From: Laetiporus sulphureus 93-53
Lineage: Eukaryota; Basidiomycota; Agaricomycetes; Polyporales; Laetiporaceae
Direction of reading: 5' to 3'
Assembly (NCBI RefSeq): GCF_001632365.1
Contig: NW_024468559.1
Location: 136,439 to 200,438 of the forward strand
Length of the DNA: 64,000 bases
Of this stretch, positions 32,721 to 44,540 are shown in pieces. The first letter of the stretch is position 1, and the number at the start of each line of letters is the position of its first letter. The notes beneath the pieces were generated by a model. That model did no database searches, was not told the origin of the DNA, and worked only from the letters and a program-made list of their open reading frames with translations. The translations under genes were made by a program, and so were the position numbers.

Positions 32721-34165
32721 ATGGCTTCGGACAGAATAAGCTTCGCGACATTGCAGGTTCGCGAGCGCGGCTCGGCGGATGACGTCTCTGTGAAACAGGA
32801 GACCATTGCTCTTGACAAGGACGCAGAGTCCTCGCCTGCGTCTGCCCCTCCAGAAATCAACTTCCCTGATGGCGGGACCATCGCTTGGCTGCAGGTGGTC
32901 GGTTCATTCTTCTTGTTCTTTAACTCATGGTGAGCGTGAATTATCTCCTCTCAAAATATTCTGCTGATGCTGTGTCCAGGGGGATCATCAATACGTTCGG
33001 TGCCTTCCAGACGTATTACGAAGGCAACCTACTGAGCGCATACTCGCCGTCAACAATATCATGGGTCGGTTCAATCCAGGGCTTCCTCCTGCTCGTCATC
33101 GGCGTGATGACGGGCCCCATTTTCGACATGGGCTACTTCCATTCCCTTATCGCCGTCGGCTCGTTCATGGTCGTCTTCGGGATGATGATGACCAGTCTCG
33201 CAACAGAGTACTACCAGATCTTCCTGGCGCAGGGCTTGTGTGTCGGGTTGGGCGCTGGGTGTCTATTCGTCCCGAGTGTCGTTATTCTCGCGACCTACTT
33301 CAAGAAGAAACGCTCGTTTGCCACTGGGCTAGCTACCAGCGGTAGTAGCATAGGTACGTCCCGTATGGCCTTCATTAGTCGGTCCTGGGATCAACTTGAT
33401 CTCACAGGAGGTGTAATTTATCCTACCGTGTTCCATCAGCTCCAGCCAAAAATCGGCTTCGGTTGGGCGACCCGCATCATCGGGTTCATCGCCCTCGCGA
33501 CACTCTCTATCTGTTTTATCATTATGCGCACGCGCGGCCACCCACCAGCGAAGCGCCAGCTGATCGATAAGAGCGCGTGGAAGGAACTGCCGTACCCGCT
33601 CTTTACCCTCGCATCATTCTTTGCCTTCGTCGGACTCTACATTCCCTTCTTTTACATCAGTGCCTTCGCCCAGGGCAAGACAGGTGCTAGTGCCGAGCTC
33701 GCGTTCTACCTCGTCCCGATTTTGAACGCGGCGTCAACCTTCGGGCGTGTCTCGGCGAACTACCTCGCGGACCACGTCGGCACGCTAACCGTCATCACGC
33801 CATGCACGTTCATCTCTGGGGTGCTTGCGCTGTGCTGGATCGCGGTGCACGACGTCGGGGGCGTCGTGGTCTTCGCGGTGCTGTATGGTTTCTTCTCAGG
33901 CACCATCGTCTCGCTCTCGCCGTCTACCGTTGCGCATCTGACGCCTGACATGAAGCGGATGGGCGGGCGCATGGGCATGAACTTCAGCATTAGCGGCCTG
34001 GGCTTGCTCATCGGCTCGCCCATAGCTGGTACCATTCTGAATTTGGAGACACACCAATTTTTGAAGGCGCAGATATTCTGCGGTGTCATGGTGCTTGTGG
34101 CTGGTGTGGCTATGGGCGCGGCGCGGGTGTCCAAGGCGGGATGGGATTTGCGAGCCAAAGCATAG
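32721..34165 (+). CDS. Monocarboxylate-transporter-type MFS permease
   Basis: Three exons, 32721-32929, 32980-33353 and 33408-34165, with introns of 50 and 54 bases (GTGAGC..CAG and GTACGT..CAG), giving 446 residues. A hydrophilic N-terminus of about 50 residues is followed by PPEINFPDGGTIAWLQVVGS, the start of membrane segment 1 in fungal MCT-like proteins. About 12 hydrophobic segments follow, including GIINTFGAFQTYY and, in the second half, AFYLVPILNAASTFGRVSAN. The group moves monocarboxylates or related small acids across the plasma membrane; the substrate cannot be told from sequence. A related fragment survives at 5.1-5.2 kb. The ATG is the first in frame and lies 98 bases after a TATA box. 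Confidence 0.9.
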
Positions 34166-34408
34166 TCAGAGTGAAGATCCAGACATTGATGGTAGCATAC
34201 TTGACAGTGTAATATATCCTAAATCTCACCTTACGTATCATAGGACCTCTGTTAGACATGCCAGTAGCACTCATCTCATGTAGCTATAATGGGAACAAAT
34301 GCATAGAGACCTGTATAAACATACAATCGCGTAAATCAAGACAGCAAGATACACAAGCGATATCTGCATCCCTCAAGGCCGCCATCTTCATTCTCTGTCA
34401 AATCCAAC

Positions 34409-35095
34409 TCACTCAGAAGTGATGCTCTTGCAGAACGAAAGGCCAGTGAGGCCAACTACGAAGGGGGCACAGCTGGATGAGATCGCACATATCGTCATAT
34501 AATCTCACTTACGCTGCTCAGCCGGCTGTGCGTAGCCCTCGAATGCCATGACGTTGGAGATGTGGAAAGACTTGCCGTTGTTGGAGCCGTCACCGTTGTC
34601 GAAGGGCTATACCTCGGTTCAGTCAACGGCATCTACTGCGCGTCGCAAAACCAACGGACGTAGACCTTCAACACGACTGGTCGCAGTAGCGTCATCGAAG
34701 GTGACGAAGCTCGCGCTGTTGATCGGCTTGCGCTTATGGTGGTTTTGGTATCACGCGCGGCCGTAGATGGCCAGGATGACCTCGATCGCTGCGAAGAACG
34801 TTCAGCTGCGTTCACAGACGATTTAAATTCCTACCTACGCTTCAACTCAGTTATCCTCGCTTGGCTCTTCTGGGTGCCGTGTTTGACGGTGACATCGTGA
34901 GTGCCAGGGTGCTTGAGCCGATAGCAGATCTTCAGGCCATCGATCTACATAGACGATTTGTCTGTACGTGAGAATACTATGCATAGAACGTTACGTGTAG
35001 TACGAACCTCCCAGCCGTGAGACACGGCTATGCGAGCGATCGGGTGGCTAACGTCGAGGATGAGCTTGTCCTCATGAAGGCAGCGGCGGAGATAG
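34409..35095 (-). pseudogene. Jacalin-like lectin gene relic with a nonsense codon
   Basis: Minus-strand pieces follow the jacalin-like fold order: DVSHPIARIAVSHGWE (about 35.0 kb), DGLKICYRLKHPGTHDVTVK (about 34.9 kb), IEVILAIYGRA then a TGA stop at 34751-34753, YQNHHKRKPINSASFVTFDD, PFDNGDGSNNGKSFHISNV with MAFEGYAQP (about 34.57 kb), and LGLTGLSFCKSITSE ending at 34409. Introns of 75 and 57 bases with GT..AG ends join the last pieces in frame. Fungal relatives usually have GRAGYQ, so the stop looks like a single GGA to TGA change. The junction before IEVILAIYG also does not keep frame. Jacalin-like lectins bind carbohydrates. The family call is from pattern memory and is moderate. Confidence 0.5.
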
Positions 35096-35790
35096 CAAAA
35101 GATACATGGGATGATGAGTGAGACTTCAAAGCTTCAAGTCGTGATCAAAAATCCAGCATTGAACAGCAAAGAGAACACATATTGACGTAGGCATGTGCAT
35201 ATGATGTGAGAGATGTCGGTGAGATTGCTGCTGCTGGTGACGCATACTTGAGACCACGAGAAGATGGCGTGTCTTTCTCTCTCTGTAGGGTCTCATTGCT
35301 GGGGAGATGCATGTCACAATTCATCATCAAAACTGATGGAGATATCATTCAGACTGCCAGTGGATCAGGTCTGCAGCACGCAGCAGTGAGCGAGGATGGC
35401 GGGGGACGCGTCTGTGGCGTGGCCTGGCGTAGGCGCTCGAGTCAGCACTTCCCTTCCGCGGTTTCTGCTCAACGACCCGCGAGCCTTCGTCTCTGCCTGT
35501 CTACTTGTTGGCACAACGCATTCAGACTTTACAACGGGTGCACTAGGGTCGTACAGACGTCCCGAACAAACCTCGAACATCAGCACAGCGCGAGGCTTCC
35601 TCCAACATGCTCCTAGCCCGCTCCGGCCCGGCGCGTGGATGCTCTGAGCTCATAATGATTTGTGCCGGATGAAGGGCATATCCACCCCTCACCGACGTCG
35701 ACCTCATTTCTCATCTTCTTTCTCAACTGCATCTCGAACGCACTCTTCGCCTGTCCCGAACTGCTTGAATAGCCTATAGCCGGAAGCACG
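35096..35790. other. Region between the lectin relic and galactokinase
   Basis: No recognisable coding sequence. Only overlapping short frames on both strands. It contains the galactokinase promoter. I see no clear TATA box near 35791. Confidence 0.4.
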
Positions 35791-38137
35791 ATGGCCGCCG
35801 AGCTACCCATCCCGGTATATACCACCCTTAATGATGTCCTCGGAGACCTCCAGACTGCCGTTGTACAGAGGTACGTCGTTGAACATGGGGTCTCAAAGAT
35901 ATGAGCAAATAAGTGGTTGATGCGAGCACAGCGTACGGTGGAACGGTGTAGTCGAGGAGTTTGAGAAGCGCTTTGGAAGGAAACCAGCATACATCGCTCG
36001 TGCTCCTGGCCGTGTCAAGTACGTGATCAGATCAGATCATGTATGAAGCTCATCTCTGTGGACACGCTTCGTAATCCAGCCTGATTGGGGACCACATCGA
36101 CTACGTCTTCTTTGGCGTCCTTCCCGCTGCCATCGAGCACGACATCCTAATCGCTTGCGGGCCCTCCAGAACCACTACTACACTCTCGAGCTCTAACTCC
36201 CCACCCGGCGCTGTTTCCGCGCAGAACCTCGATCAGCGCTATGTCCCACAGAGCTTCACACCTATGCTACGGCATGCGCCGCTACCCACCGAAGCAGAGC
36301 AGCGCGAGGCTGCGGGTGCGGTGCGTGCGCAGGAGTGGTTTCTCGAGATTGATAAGAAGGAGTTGCGGTGGGAGAGCTATGTCAAGGCGGGATACTATGT
36401 GAGTGCTCCTATGGTGTTTCCTTGGGGTTTGGATCTGTGAATTAGGTATTGACCGCCGTGTTGGCCGGTCTAGGGCGTGTTGAATCGCTTCTTCTCTCCA
36501 TCCGGGGGAGAGGCACATCCGGTCCCCATTGACCTCCTTGTCACTGGCTCCGTCCCTTCCGGCTCTGGGCTCTCATCCAGGTATGTCAATTGCGCGCCCG
36601 CTGGTTTTATATTGTCTTAGTCGGACTGGCTTGATAGTGCAGCTATGGTTGTTGCCTCCACACTCGCCTTCCTCGCGGTGAACAACAAGCTCGGCGGATT
36701 GACGAAGGGTCAGCTGGTCGAGATGGCCATGGAGAATGAGAAACGCGTCGGTGCGTTCAGTGATCACTGCTCTACATAATACGCTGCCTTGTTGACCTCG
36801 GTAAACGTGGAAGGTGTGAACAGCGGAGGGTGCGTATTCTTTCAGCCCTCTCGCAGCCTGACTATATGCGCACTTTTGCTGAACTTTGACTCCATTTTCT
36901 CATTAGGATGGACCAGGCTGCCTCGGTGATGTCGACATCCGCTTCCGCGCTTTACATCACCTTCTTTCCCGCTCTTAACGCGGAACCCGTCCTGTTGCCA
37001 ACATCGCGTTCGCTCCCACGAGCCGTATTCGTCTGCGCGAACTCGCTCGTAGTCAGCGACAAGGTCGTCGGTGGGTTTCACCCTCGTTACTGATTCCGGT
37101 TGCGATTCATCGTCATGTTCACTACTCGCTGTTCATCATTGGGAAAGGCGCGAAAACTCGCTACAACCTCCGCGTTGTCGAGACGCTCGTCGCCGCTCGC
37201 GTTCTCGCCTATTTGCTCGGCATCTCGGTCGCACCCACCGAACGACCAACGCTTCGCGAGGTGCTCGGGCGGTGGCTCGGGTTCGAGGAAGCCAAGGGAC
37301 ACCCGACTCTATTGGATACCGAGCAGCTCAAGAAAGGTCTGGAGAAGGTTTTACCTGAGGTAGAGAGGTTGAGACCTCGGAAAGTACAGGTGGGAGAGAG
37401 AGAGGAGCAGCTGGGTGTGACGATGGAGGAGATGATTGATATGAGTGGATTGGGAGAGGCCGCATTCCAGGAGGTGTATCTATCGTGGGTCGATGGTACG
37501 TCTCGGGGTCCATGTCCCATGTCTCCCTCACTCACTAACCATCCTCACTTCATCCTGGCTCACGCCCATCGACAGTCGAGGCTACGCATTTCCAGCTATA
37601 CAAGCGCACGAAGCACGTATTCGAGGAGGCACTACGCGTGCTGCAGTTCCGAGAGATCTGCCTGCGCGCAGCAGACGCGCCGTCGCCCCTGCCGGAGAGC
37701 ACATTGATAGAGCTCGGCGCGCTGATGGACGCATCGCACCGCAGCGCATCGACTCTGTGCGAGAATTCGTGTCCCGAGGTGGACGAGCTCGTGCGGATCG
37801 CGAAGGACGCGGGGGCATATGGGAGTAGGATAACTGGTGCGCGAATCTTGCTATAGTCTGGCGGCACTTCTGATGTCGTTGCGGTTTGGCAGGCGCTGGC
37901 TGGGGAGGATGTACCGTGTCGCTTGTCGCGGAGAACCAGGTTGAGGAGTTCATCCAGAAGATGAAGGCGGCGTATCCGCCATACCAGAATCTGGACGAGG
38001 AGGCACTCAAGCAGGTGATCTTTGCGACGAAGCCCAGCAGCGGGGCCTGTGGTAAGTGTTCTTCTACTCTTGTGGAATTTGGTTGCGTTTCAGGAGTGTG
38101 CTCATCGACATGTGTAGTTCTCAAGCTCGAGGAATGA
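35791..38137 (+). CDS. GAL1: Galactokinase
   Basis: Eleven exons: 35791-35870, 35932-36018, 36080-36398, 36474-36580, 36638-36750, 36814-36829, 36907-37070, 37148-37495, 37576-37836, 37893-38051 and 38118-38137. GHMP-kinase hallmarks are all present: the galactokinase signature GRVNLIGDHIDY, the ATP-binding loop VPSGSGLSSSAAMV, the substrate loop VNSGGMDQAASV, and the C-terminal GSRITGAGWGGCTVSL. It phosphorylates galactose to galactose-1-phosphate, the first step of the Leloir pathway, in the cytosol. The sixth exon is only 16 bases and supplies part of the VNSGG motif. The last 15 coding bases and the 3' flank lie inside a duplicated block that recurs at 43811. It could have regulatory GAL3-like activity, but all catalytic motifs look intact. 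Confidence 0.93.
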
Positions 38138-38615
38138 GGTAGTAATGCATCCCAGTTGACCTCGAAGTACTCTATGGATGTAATCAGCGAAGCATGCATC
38201 ACGTCGCTGAAGACGTTTCCTGCATGAGAGATCATGGTATACATGATATTCAAGTGTGCAAAAAGTTTGGGATGGTTCTGCGCCTGCACATACCTGCTGC
38301 ATGCTAAATAATAGCGGCCTACGCGTTGGGAGTCGAGGATGTCACGCTGACAATTCACTCGCCAGAGATAGCACGGTCATTGCTTCACCCTCAGTAACGG
38401 GCCTGTCAAAGGAAGTTTCCATGCAAGTAGCAACCAAACAGCGCGATTGATTCTCAGGTGAGGGCGTGTTCCTGATATTTTGCTGCGTAACGATGGCATA
38501 CAACCTAACAAGATCATACATCTCGCTTGGCCGATTTTCGCCTGTATACACCTGCTACTCGATATAAAAGGTGTAGTAATGACAGTCTATAGGTTTCTTT
38601 TCACGTCTCCAGGTT

Positions 38616-38838
38616 CTATGCTTCCACCTCCACCCCCGGATCATCAATCTTGTCGATCTTGACATTTTCGTCGTCTTCCTTCCCGTCATCGGTGTCGCTT
38701 TGCATTTCCCACGCTGCGACTCGTTTTGCATCGCGGCTTGATAGGAAGAGGACAAGGAGAGCTGTGCAGACTGGTCCTGAGTGTAAGCGAACTATATCGG
38801 AAGATCGTGAATCATTAAATAACGTATTCATAGTGAAG
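38616..38838 (-). pseudogene. Last exon of an ACS-family MFS transporter, truncated
   Basis: The minus strand encodes PVCTALLVLFLSSRDAKRVA then DTDDGKEDDENVKIDKIDD and a stop at 38616, closely matching the last exon of the transporter at 44286. It ends abruptly at the duplication junction near 38838. All upstream exons are absent. Confidence 0.75.
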
Positions 38839-39484
38839 TGGAGCCGGAAACAATTTGAAAACGTCTGAAGCATAATATTTAGAGCATTACTACTGCTGAA
38901 CTTATCACAGACTGTCACTATTGGGATTCGTAAACTTCGTAAGTACGTGGCTTTTCCACCCAAATCATATATTCTGCAAGATGCTAACCACTCTGCCGTA
39001 AATGACTCTGAATATGGCGGAGTACTCGTTTTATTGTCGCTTATTTGGGATCCTCGTGAAGCAATCCTCTTACGTTTTCTCTACAATGACATACTGACGG
39101 TTTTACAGACTCGCTGCCGTCGTGATTTCTCGTGTTTTCCTGATTTTTCGTGTTTTCCTCAACGTCCGATACGCAGCGCGGTCTACACGTGGAGAGCAGT
39201 CCTAAACGCCCTCTTTCGTCCCGTCGCGGTGTGGGCCCTAGACACAAGCCGACGTCGAAAATATGTCATTCGAATTGAACATTCTCAGCAACACTGAACA
39301 AGTCCCAGAGAGCGATCGCTCGCAATCGCAAGACTGTATTGAACACGATCAAGGCATTGCAGAACCGCACAGAATGGCAGACAATGTTGCTATCGTTGAC
39401 ATTGCTCAGAAAAACGTGGATGAGGGAGACGGGATGGACGATGTCGAGGAAGAAACGCAGTCGGATGGGGAGGACGACGAGTAA
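38839..39484 (+). pseudogene. 3' part of a DUF6533 gene, broken
   Basis: Matches the last exons of the DUF6533 gene at 41678. The last membrane segment reads VVISRVFLIFRVFLNVR, with a short internal duplication compared with LISRVLLNVR in the parent. It is followed by an in-frame TAA (after STRGEQS) and a frame change. The acidic tail (DGMDDVEEETQSDGEDDE, stop at 39482) is still recognisable. Start and first domains are missing. Confidence 0.7.
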
Positions 39485-39938
39485 GGGGAGAGAATCGGTG
39501 TCCGAGCCATGCTGTCGGATTTACAATGATTGCAAGTTTGCTCGCTATTTGTGAGTGGCACGTCAGCCTTCGTACGCTCCGTCTCATCCGGCTGCGTTTT
39601 GCAGATCTTCTATGCAGCAATCCTTCTGCGTTTTTCTCTCTTTGCTCCGTACAATTTGGCCGTTAGCGATTCAAGCCTCGTCACAAGGCTTCATAGCTAA
39701 CCTCAGCAGACACACGTCGCACTACAGATCTCACGTAACATGTTTCTCCTTTAAATGCCGCTCTTGATGGTACCTGTCAGTATTTTCCTGTGTGCCTGCT
39801 ATGACGTGCCTTACGCTTCGTTTTCCTGAGAGGACCACTCAAGTTGGTAAATGTCACGACACGCAGACTTGTCTCTATAAATCTATTATGGAACGGCTTT
39901 GTATGCTATGAGCCGCTTATCCGATGCTGCAAGAACAC

Positions 39939-41612
39939 TGTCGGGGGAAGCATCCCCGTGTTGAGGCTATAGGAAGCGCTCTCGTGGCGAGAGCCGTTTC
40001 CACTGCATGATCTAGTTTACGATGGGAAGCAGCATACACAGGATGCCTCAAGGTTTACCAGCATATTATATTGACTAGACAGTCCCAACGTCAAAGAGAC
40101 TCTATGACAAAAAAGGACGCCCCACCCATGATGAAGAAGCTCACCGGCTCTTCGCGACCATGCAAGTTTCACGGAGACTAGAGCGTTCTGATGGTGGCGA
40201 TGCGACTGGATGATCAAGACACAACGGGGAGATGCGAGGTTTCATCGAAGTGAGCTCCCTGCGCACTTCGCCTATGGTGCTGGTTACCATCGGCACGTTG
40301 AAAGCAACCGCAGGTATACCGAGAAAACGAGGCCATGCAGACATCAGAAGTGCGACCAAGTGAGGTGAGATCGAACATGAACCGCAGTTCGAGACAGTAT
40401 ATGAAGCAGTAAGATCATGATGCTTAGGAATCGCTCCTCTGACGCCGTCTTGCATGAAGGCCGCGTGGAATGGGCGCTGATGCACAATTTCCGAGTCGAG
40501 CCTCGAATGGGGCAGAGCCGTTGAGGTCCGTCGTATTGCCGTCTTAGAGCACAATATGTCGTGCCGCCCAAGTAACATAGCACGAGCGGGATTCGAGTGC
40601 AACCGCATCGCCGTTTTCCCACTGCAAACGTGACGTCCAAGTCATCCGTGGCCAAGACGAGGTGATCGACACTAGGGAAAGATCAGCCCGTGGTGGTCAC
40701 AGATAGCTAGAATCTGGTGCCTTGTTTGAACGTACGTGCATGATAAAACGAAGCTACAAGAGAGATTCAGGTCCTCAAAGAGTGTAAACCTGCTGATGAT
40801 CAAGCTGAAGATCCAGTGACCAACCAGAATCAGAATGAATAGGATGGGTACCGAGTTTTCATGTCATTTATCGAATTAGCCAGTCTTCTCTAGATGACAA
40901 TTTCTTGTGCCATTTGCGTCCTGTCAATCCATGCATGCATCCGACGCACGAGCTTCCGCCGCGTAAGGAAAGGGAGAAGATGCAGAATCAGGAAGCGCAA
41001 ATGTCCGGCTATGGGGCTAAGTTTGTTGCGGTGTTCGTGACAACAGCAGGCTGGCCGCAGATCAACAACGAGCATAGCCTGCAGGCCAGGCTCTCGACAG
41101 TCAGGGTTCCATGCATTGTAATGCGGGTGCGAGTACGGGGTCCATTTCAGATGCCACGACGAAGTTAGTAAAGCAAAGTCCAAAGGAGCGTCCTTGTTGG
41201 AGGTCGAACTCTACTACTACAAGATCACGTCCCGACCAGCGTTGGAGCACCCAACAAGCACAGATCAGCCAGACAGTAAAAAGGCTTTCCTGGGAGACCA
41301 GTTCATCGCCGCTGACGGCAGACATTGCCATAAGAATGCCTCCCACAGTATTCGCAAGAACCCCGGGTAAGATCACGACAGATCAGAGTTGCCTTCAGGA
41401 CGCGTGGCCTGTGCAGAGCAGTTGACGTTTGGACTCGACTGCCACGCCACAGGCGCGTCTCCTGCCAGCCAGTGATCAGACTTTGACCGGGTTTGAGGCT
41501 AGGAAAGCTCTGACCATGCTCATTTAGTGAGCCACTGCCCGCTTTGCGGATGCGGATGAACAGTTTGTGCCAGCGGGCGATGAAGCATTTATGTCATGAT
41601 GAAATACAGGCT
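39939..41612. other. Region without a confident gene
   Basis: Short minus frames at 40141-40655 and 40890-41376 contain hydrophobic stretches but no motif that I can assign, and no convincing splice chain joins them. It could hold a decayed membrane-protein gene. Confidence 0.35.
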
Positions 41613-41618
41613 TATAAA
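41613..41618 (+). promoter_or_regulatory. TATA box of the DUF6533 gene
   Basis: TATAAA, 65 bases upstream of the ATG at 41678. Confidence 0.5.
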
Positions 41619-41677
41619 GAGGCCCACTGTTAACCACTGCTTCATCATAATCCACACTCCGATCTCTCTACTTAGAC

Positions 41678-43499
41678 ATGTCTACCACCGCATCTGAAGC
41701 AATCACTCTAGCGGAAGAAAAGTGCGTCTCTTCAGATAGTTGAGATGTACTGCATTGAAAGAGATACTATCAGCTTTCCAGAAAACTGTGCTCTTATCGC
41801 CGGCGCAGGCCAGTCGGACATTTCTCGCTTATTACTGGCTGACCATTGATGATTTCCATTCAAACAGTACTCATATTTTTCGACCATGTCATAACAATCG
41901 GTCAGGATGTACAGCTGTTCTGGGGCGGGCGATCATTCTCTGCATGCCTGTTCTTTGCCAATCGGATGCTTGCACTGGCGTATGCTAGCATTTCTGTTTG
42001 GTCCTTCATGAACTTTTATACAGTAACGGTATGCTGTTTAATATCACCTTGATTGGATATACATATCTCAGGTTTATTGACATTGTAGAGGTAATTTGTT
42101 CCTTGTTGTCATATTTATTCGTGTCTGACAGTTATTATCTTATAGTTGTATGGCAAACATCGTGACGAGCAGTCTGGTTCTCATACTCAGTTCAATAATC
42201 TCACAGGGTAGGCCAGCATGCTTCACGATAAACTATCACAGCTCAAAATGTAGCGAAGTGGTTGCAATGTTACGAGTATATGCCGTGACAGGTGGAGACC
42301 GACGACCTGTTATGTTCCTCATGTTGATCACGGTCTTCAACGTAGTTACGAGTGTCTACGTCGGTACGCTTCCTTCTTATTGGGACATATTCTTGAATGA
42401 CCTACGACGAATTCACGAGAAGAATTCATCCAATTATCATATTCTGTGGTCGTGTTGCCTAGGACAACCATATGCTATGCGTCCTACACTTCAAGTTTGG
42501 CGCAAGATATCGCTAAAAGGTGTGTAGGCTGGTATCATTAATAAATCCGTACTTGCTAATCTGTTTCTTAATAGATGTGAGTCTGAATTGAAGAACACTT
42601 TCCTCTACACTTCTCTGACAATCCCGCCGTAGTGGTGATAGCCAATGAAGCCTGTACTATGACTGCCACCATCATGACGCTCGCAATTCTCTGGCGCAAG
42701 CTATATGTCCACCATAGACCAGCCACCACTGACATCCTGTCTACGAGGAATTCGTCGCTTGCAGCACTAGTGCTTAGAGATGGTACGGCTATAAGACAAT
42801 GACATGGACCTCTGAGCTCAACTCACATCCGCGTCCACAATTCTACAGGTACAATTCAAATGACGTGAGAAATGGAATAGAAGACAATTTAGCAATGCCT
42901 GACGCATATTATTTAGAGCAATACTACTATTGAGCTTACTTGGAACTGGGCTGGCCTTCCTGAATGTCGTAAGTGCATGTTCTATCCACCCAGGCCATAT
43001 CTTCCGCAAGATACTAACCATTCTGCCACACATGACTATGCATATGGCAGAGCGCTGAATTTGTGATCACTGATTTGCAATATTCGTGAAGCAATTCTCT
43101 CATGTTTTCCCTACCAGCGACACATTAACGATTTACAGACTCACTCCGGTCCTGATTTCTCGTGTCCTCCTCAATGTCCGAGCTGCAGCACACTCCACAC
43201 GCGGAGAGCAGTCACAAACGCCCTCTTTCGTCCGGTCGCAGCGTGGCGTCCAGACACAAGCAGACGTCGAAAACATGTCACTCGGATTGAACGTCCTAAG
43301 CAGCACCGAACAAGCCCCGGAGAGCGATCGCTCCCACTCGCAAGAGTCTATTGAACATGATCAAATTATTGCAGAACCGCGAAGCATGACGACGGAGATT
43401 GTTGTTACTGCCGGTGATGCTCCTCAGGACGTGAATGAGGAAGAGGGGGTGGACGATGTCGAGGAAGAGACTCTGTCGGATTGGGAGAACGATGTGTGA
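41678..43499 (+). CDS. DUF6533 domain membrane protein
   Basis: Starts MSTTASEAITLAEEK, with a donor at 41722. The next recognisable exon (about 41870-42028) carries the DUF6533 core FFDHVITIGQDVQLFWGG and RMLALAYASISVWSF. Later pieces include MLRVYAVTGGDRRP, ANEACTMTATIMTLAILWRK, SSLAALVLRDG and the terminal LTPVLISRVLLNVR with a long acidic tail ending at 43499. This is a seven-segment membrane protein of unknown function, expanded in Agaricomycetes. Between 42839 and 43085 the expected sixth/seventh segment is interrupted by stops in the frame following LRDG, and one upstream junction also does not splice cleanly, so the gene may be damaged. Exon limits are approximate. Its 3' third is duplicated at 38.8-39.9 kb. 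Confidence 0.6.
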
Positions 43500-44540
43500 G
43501 GGGAGAGAACGGATCTCCAAGCCGAGCTGCTATATTCACAGTGATTGCACGTTTGCCTGCTTTTTGTAAGTAGCATAGTGGTGTCAGTTCTCGTACGCTC
43601 CGTCTCATCCAGATGCATTTCGTAGATCTTTTATGCAGAGTTCCCTCTGCGTACTTTATCTTTGCTCCGTACGATTCTGAAGCTTTGTCGCAGGGCTTCA
43701 CAGCGAATCTCAGCAGATACAGTCACACAATAGATCTCGCGTAATATTTTTCTTTTTCAACTACCCGTGTTGCTATGAGCCGCTTGTCCCATGCTGCAGT
43801 ACACAGCAGAAGCTCGAGGAATGAGGTACTAATGTACTCCAATTGATCTCGAAGTACTCTTTGGACTTGATCAGTGATGGATGGATCACGTCGCTCAGGT
43901 AAATGTTTTTTGTATGAGAGATCGTGGTATACATGATATTCAAGTGTGTAGAAACTTTGGGACGGATCTGCGCCTGCACATACCCGCTGCGTGGGAAATG
44001 ATAGAGGTCTACGCGTTGAGAGTCGAGTATGTCGCGCTGCATTTTCTCGCCTGAGATGGCACGGTCGCTGTCTGATCTGGGCCCGTCAAAGGAGGAGGGG
44101 AAAGGAGGGGCTTACGACGCAATTGGCAACCAGAGAGCAGAGCCGATTCTCAGGTGAGAGCTTGTTCACCGATGTTTAACGACGAACGTACAAGCGAACA
44201 AGGTCATACATCTCCCTTGGTCGCTTTCCATCTGTATGCACCAGCCATTCGAGCTACTCGATATAAAAGATGTGTTAATGACAGTCTATAGGTTTCTTGC
44301 CACGGCTCCAGATTCTAGTTCTTCCACCTCCACCCCCGGATCATCAACTTTGTCGATCTTGACGTTCTCGTCGTCTTCCTTCCCATCATCGGTTTCGCTT
44401 TGTATTTCCCGCGCTGCGGCCCGTTTTGCGTCGCGGCGTGATAGGAAGAGGACGAGGAGAGCGGTGCAGACTGGTTCTGAGCGTAAGCGAACTGCATTGA
44501 AAGAAACGCGAATCTAGTGAGTGACGTACCCATAGCGAAG
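42869..44540 (+). repeat. Block duplicated in permuted order at 38123-39938
   Basis: Contains the DUF6533 3' end, then at 43811 a copy of the last galactokinase codons (AAGCTCGAGGAATGA) and 3' flank, then the minus-strand end of the MFS gene. The galactokinase tail here shows that the MFS 3' flank once followed a galactokinase gene directly. Confidence 0.75.

Larger units (their letters stand above)
38123..39938 (+). repeat. Permuted copy of the block at 42869-44540
   Basis: 38123-38838 matches 43811-44540 (galactokinase tail, spacer, end of MFS gene). 38839-39938 matches 42869-43804 (end of DUF6533 gene and its 3' flank), with about 140 unmatched bases near 39.76-39.90 kb. Both halves are in the same orientation as at the other site but in swapped order. 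The inner junction near 38838 joins the two outer ends of the other copy. Matching is high but imperfect, so the event is not recent. Confidence 0.75.

Noticed and set aside
38940..39030. Sequence resembling a tRNA segment (GATGCTAACCACTCTGCCG)
   Set aside because: It lies within a duplicated DUF6533 intron; the counterpart at about 42970-43040 has the same context, and no cloverleaf can be drawn.
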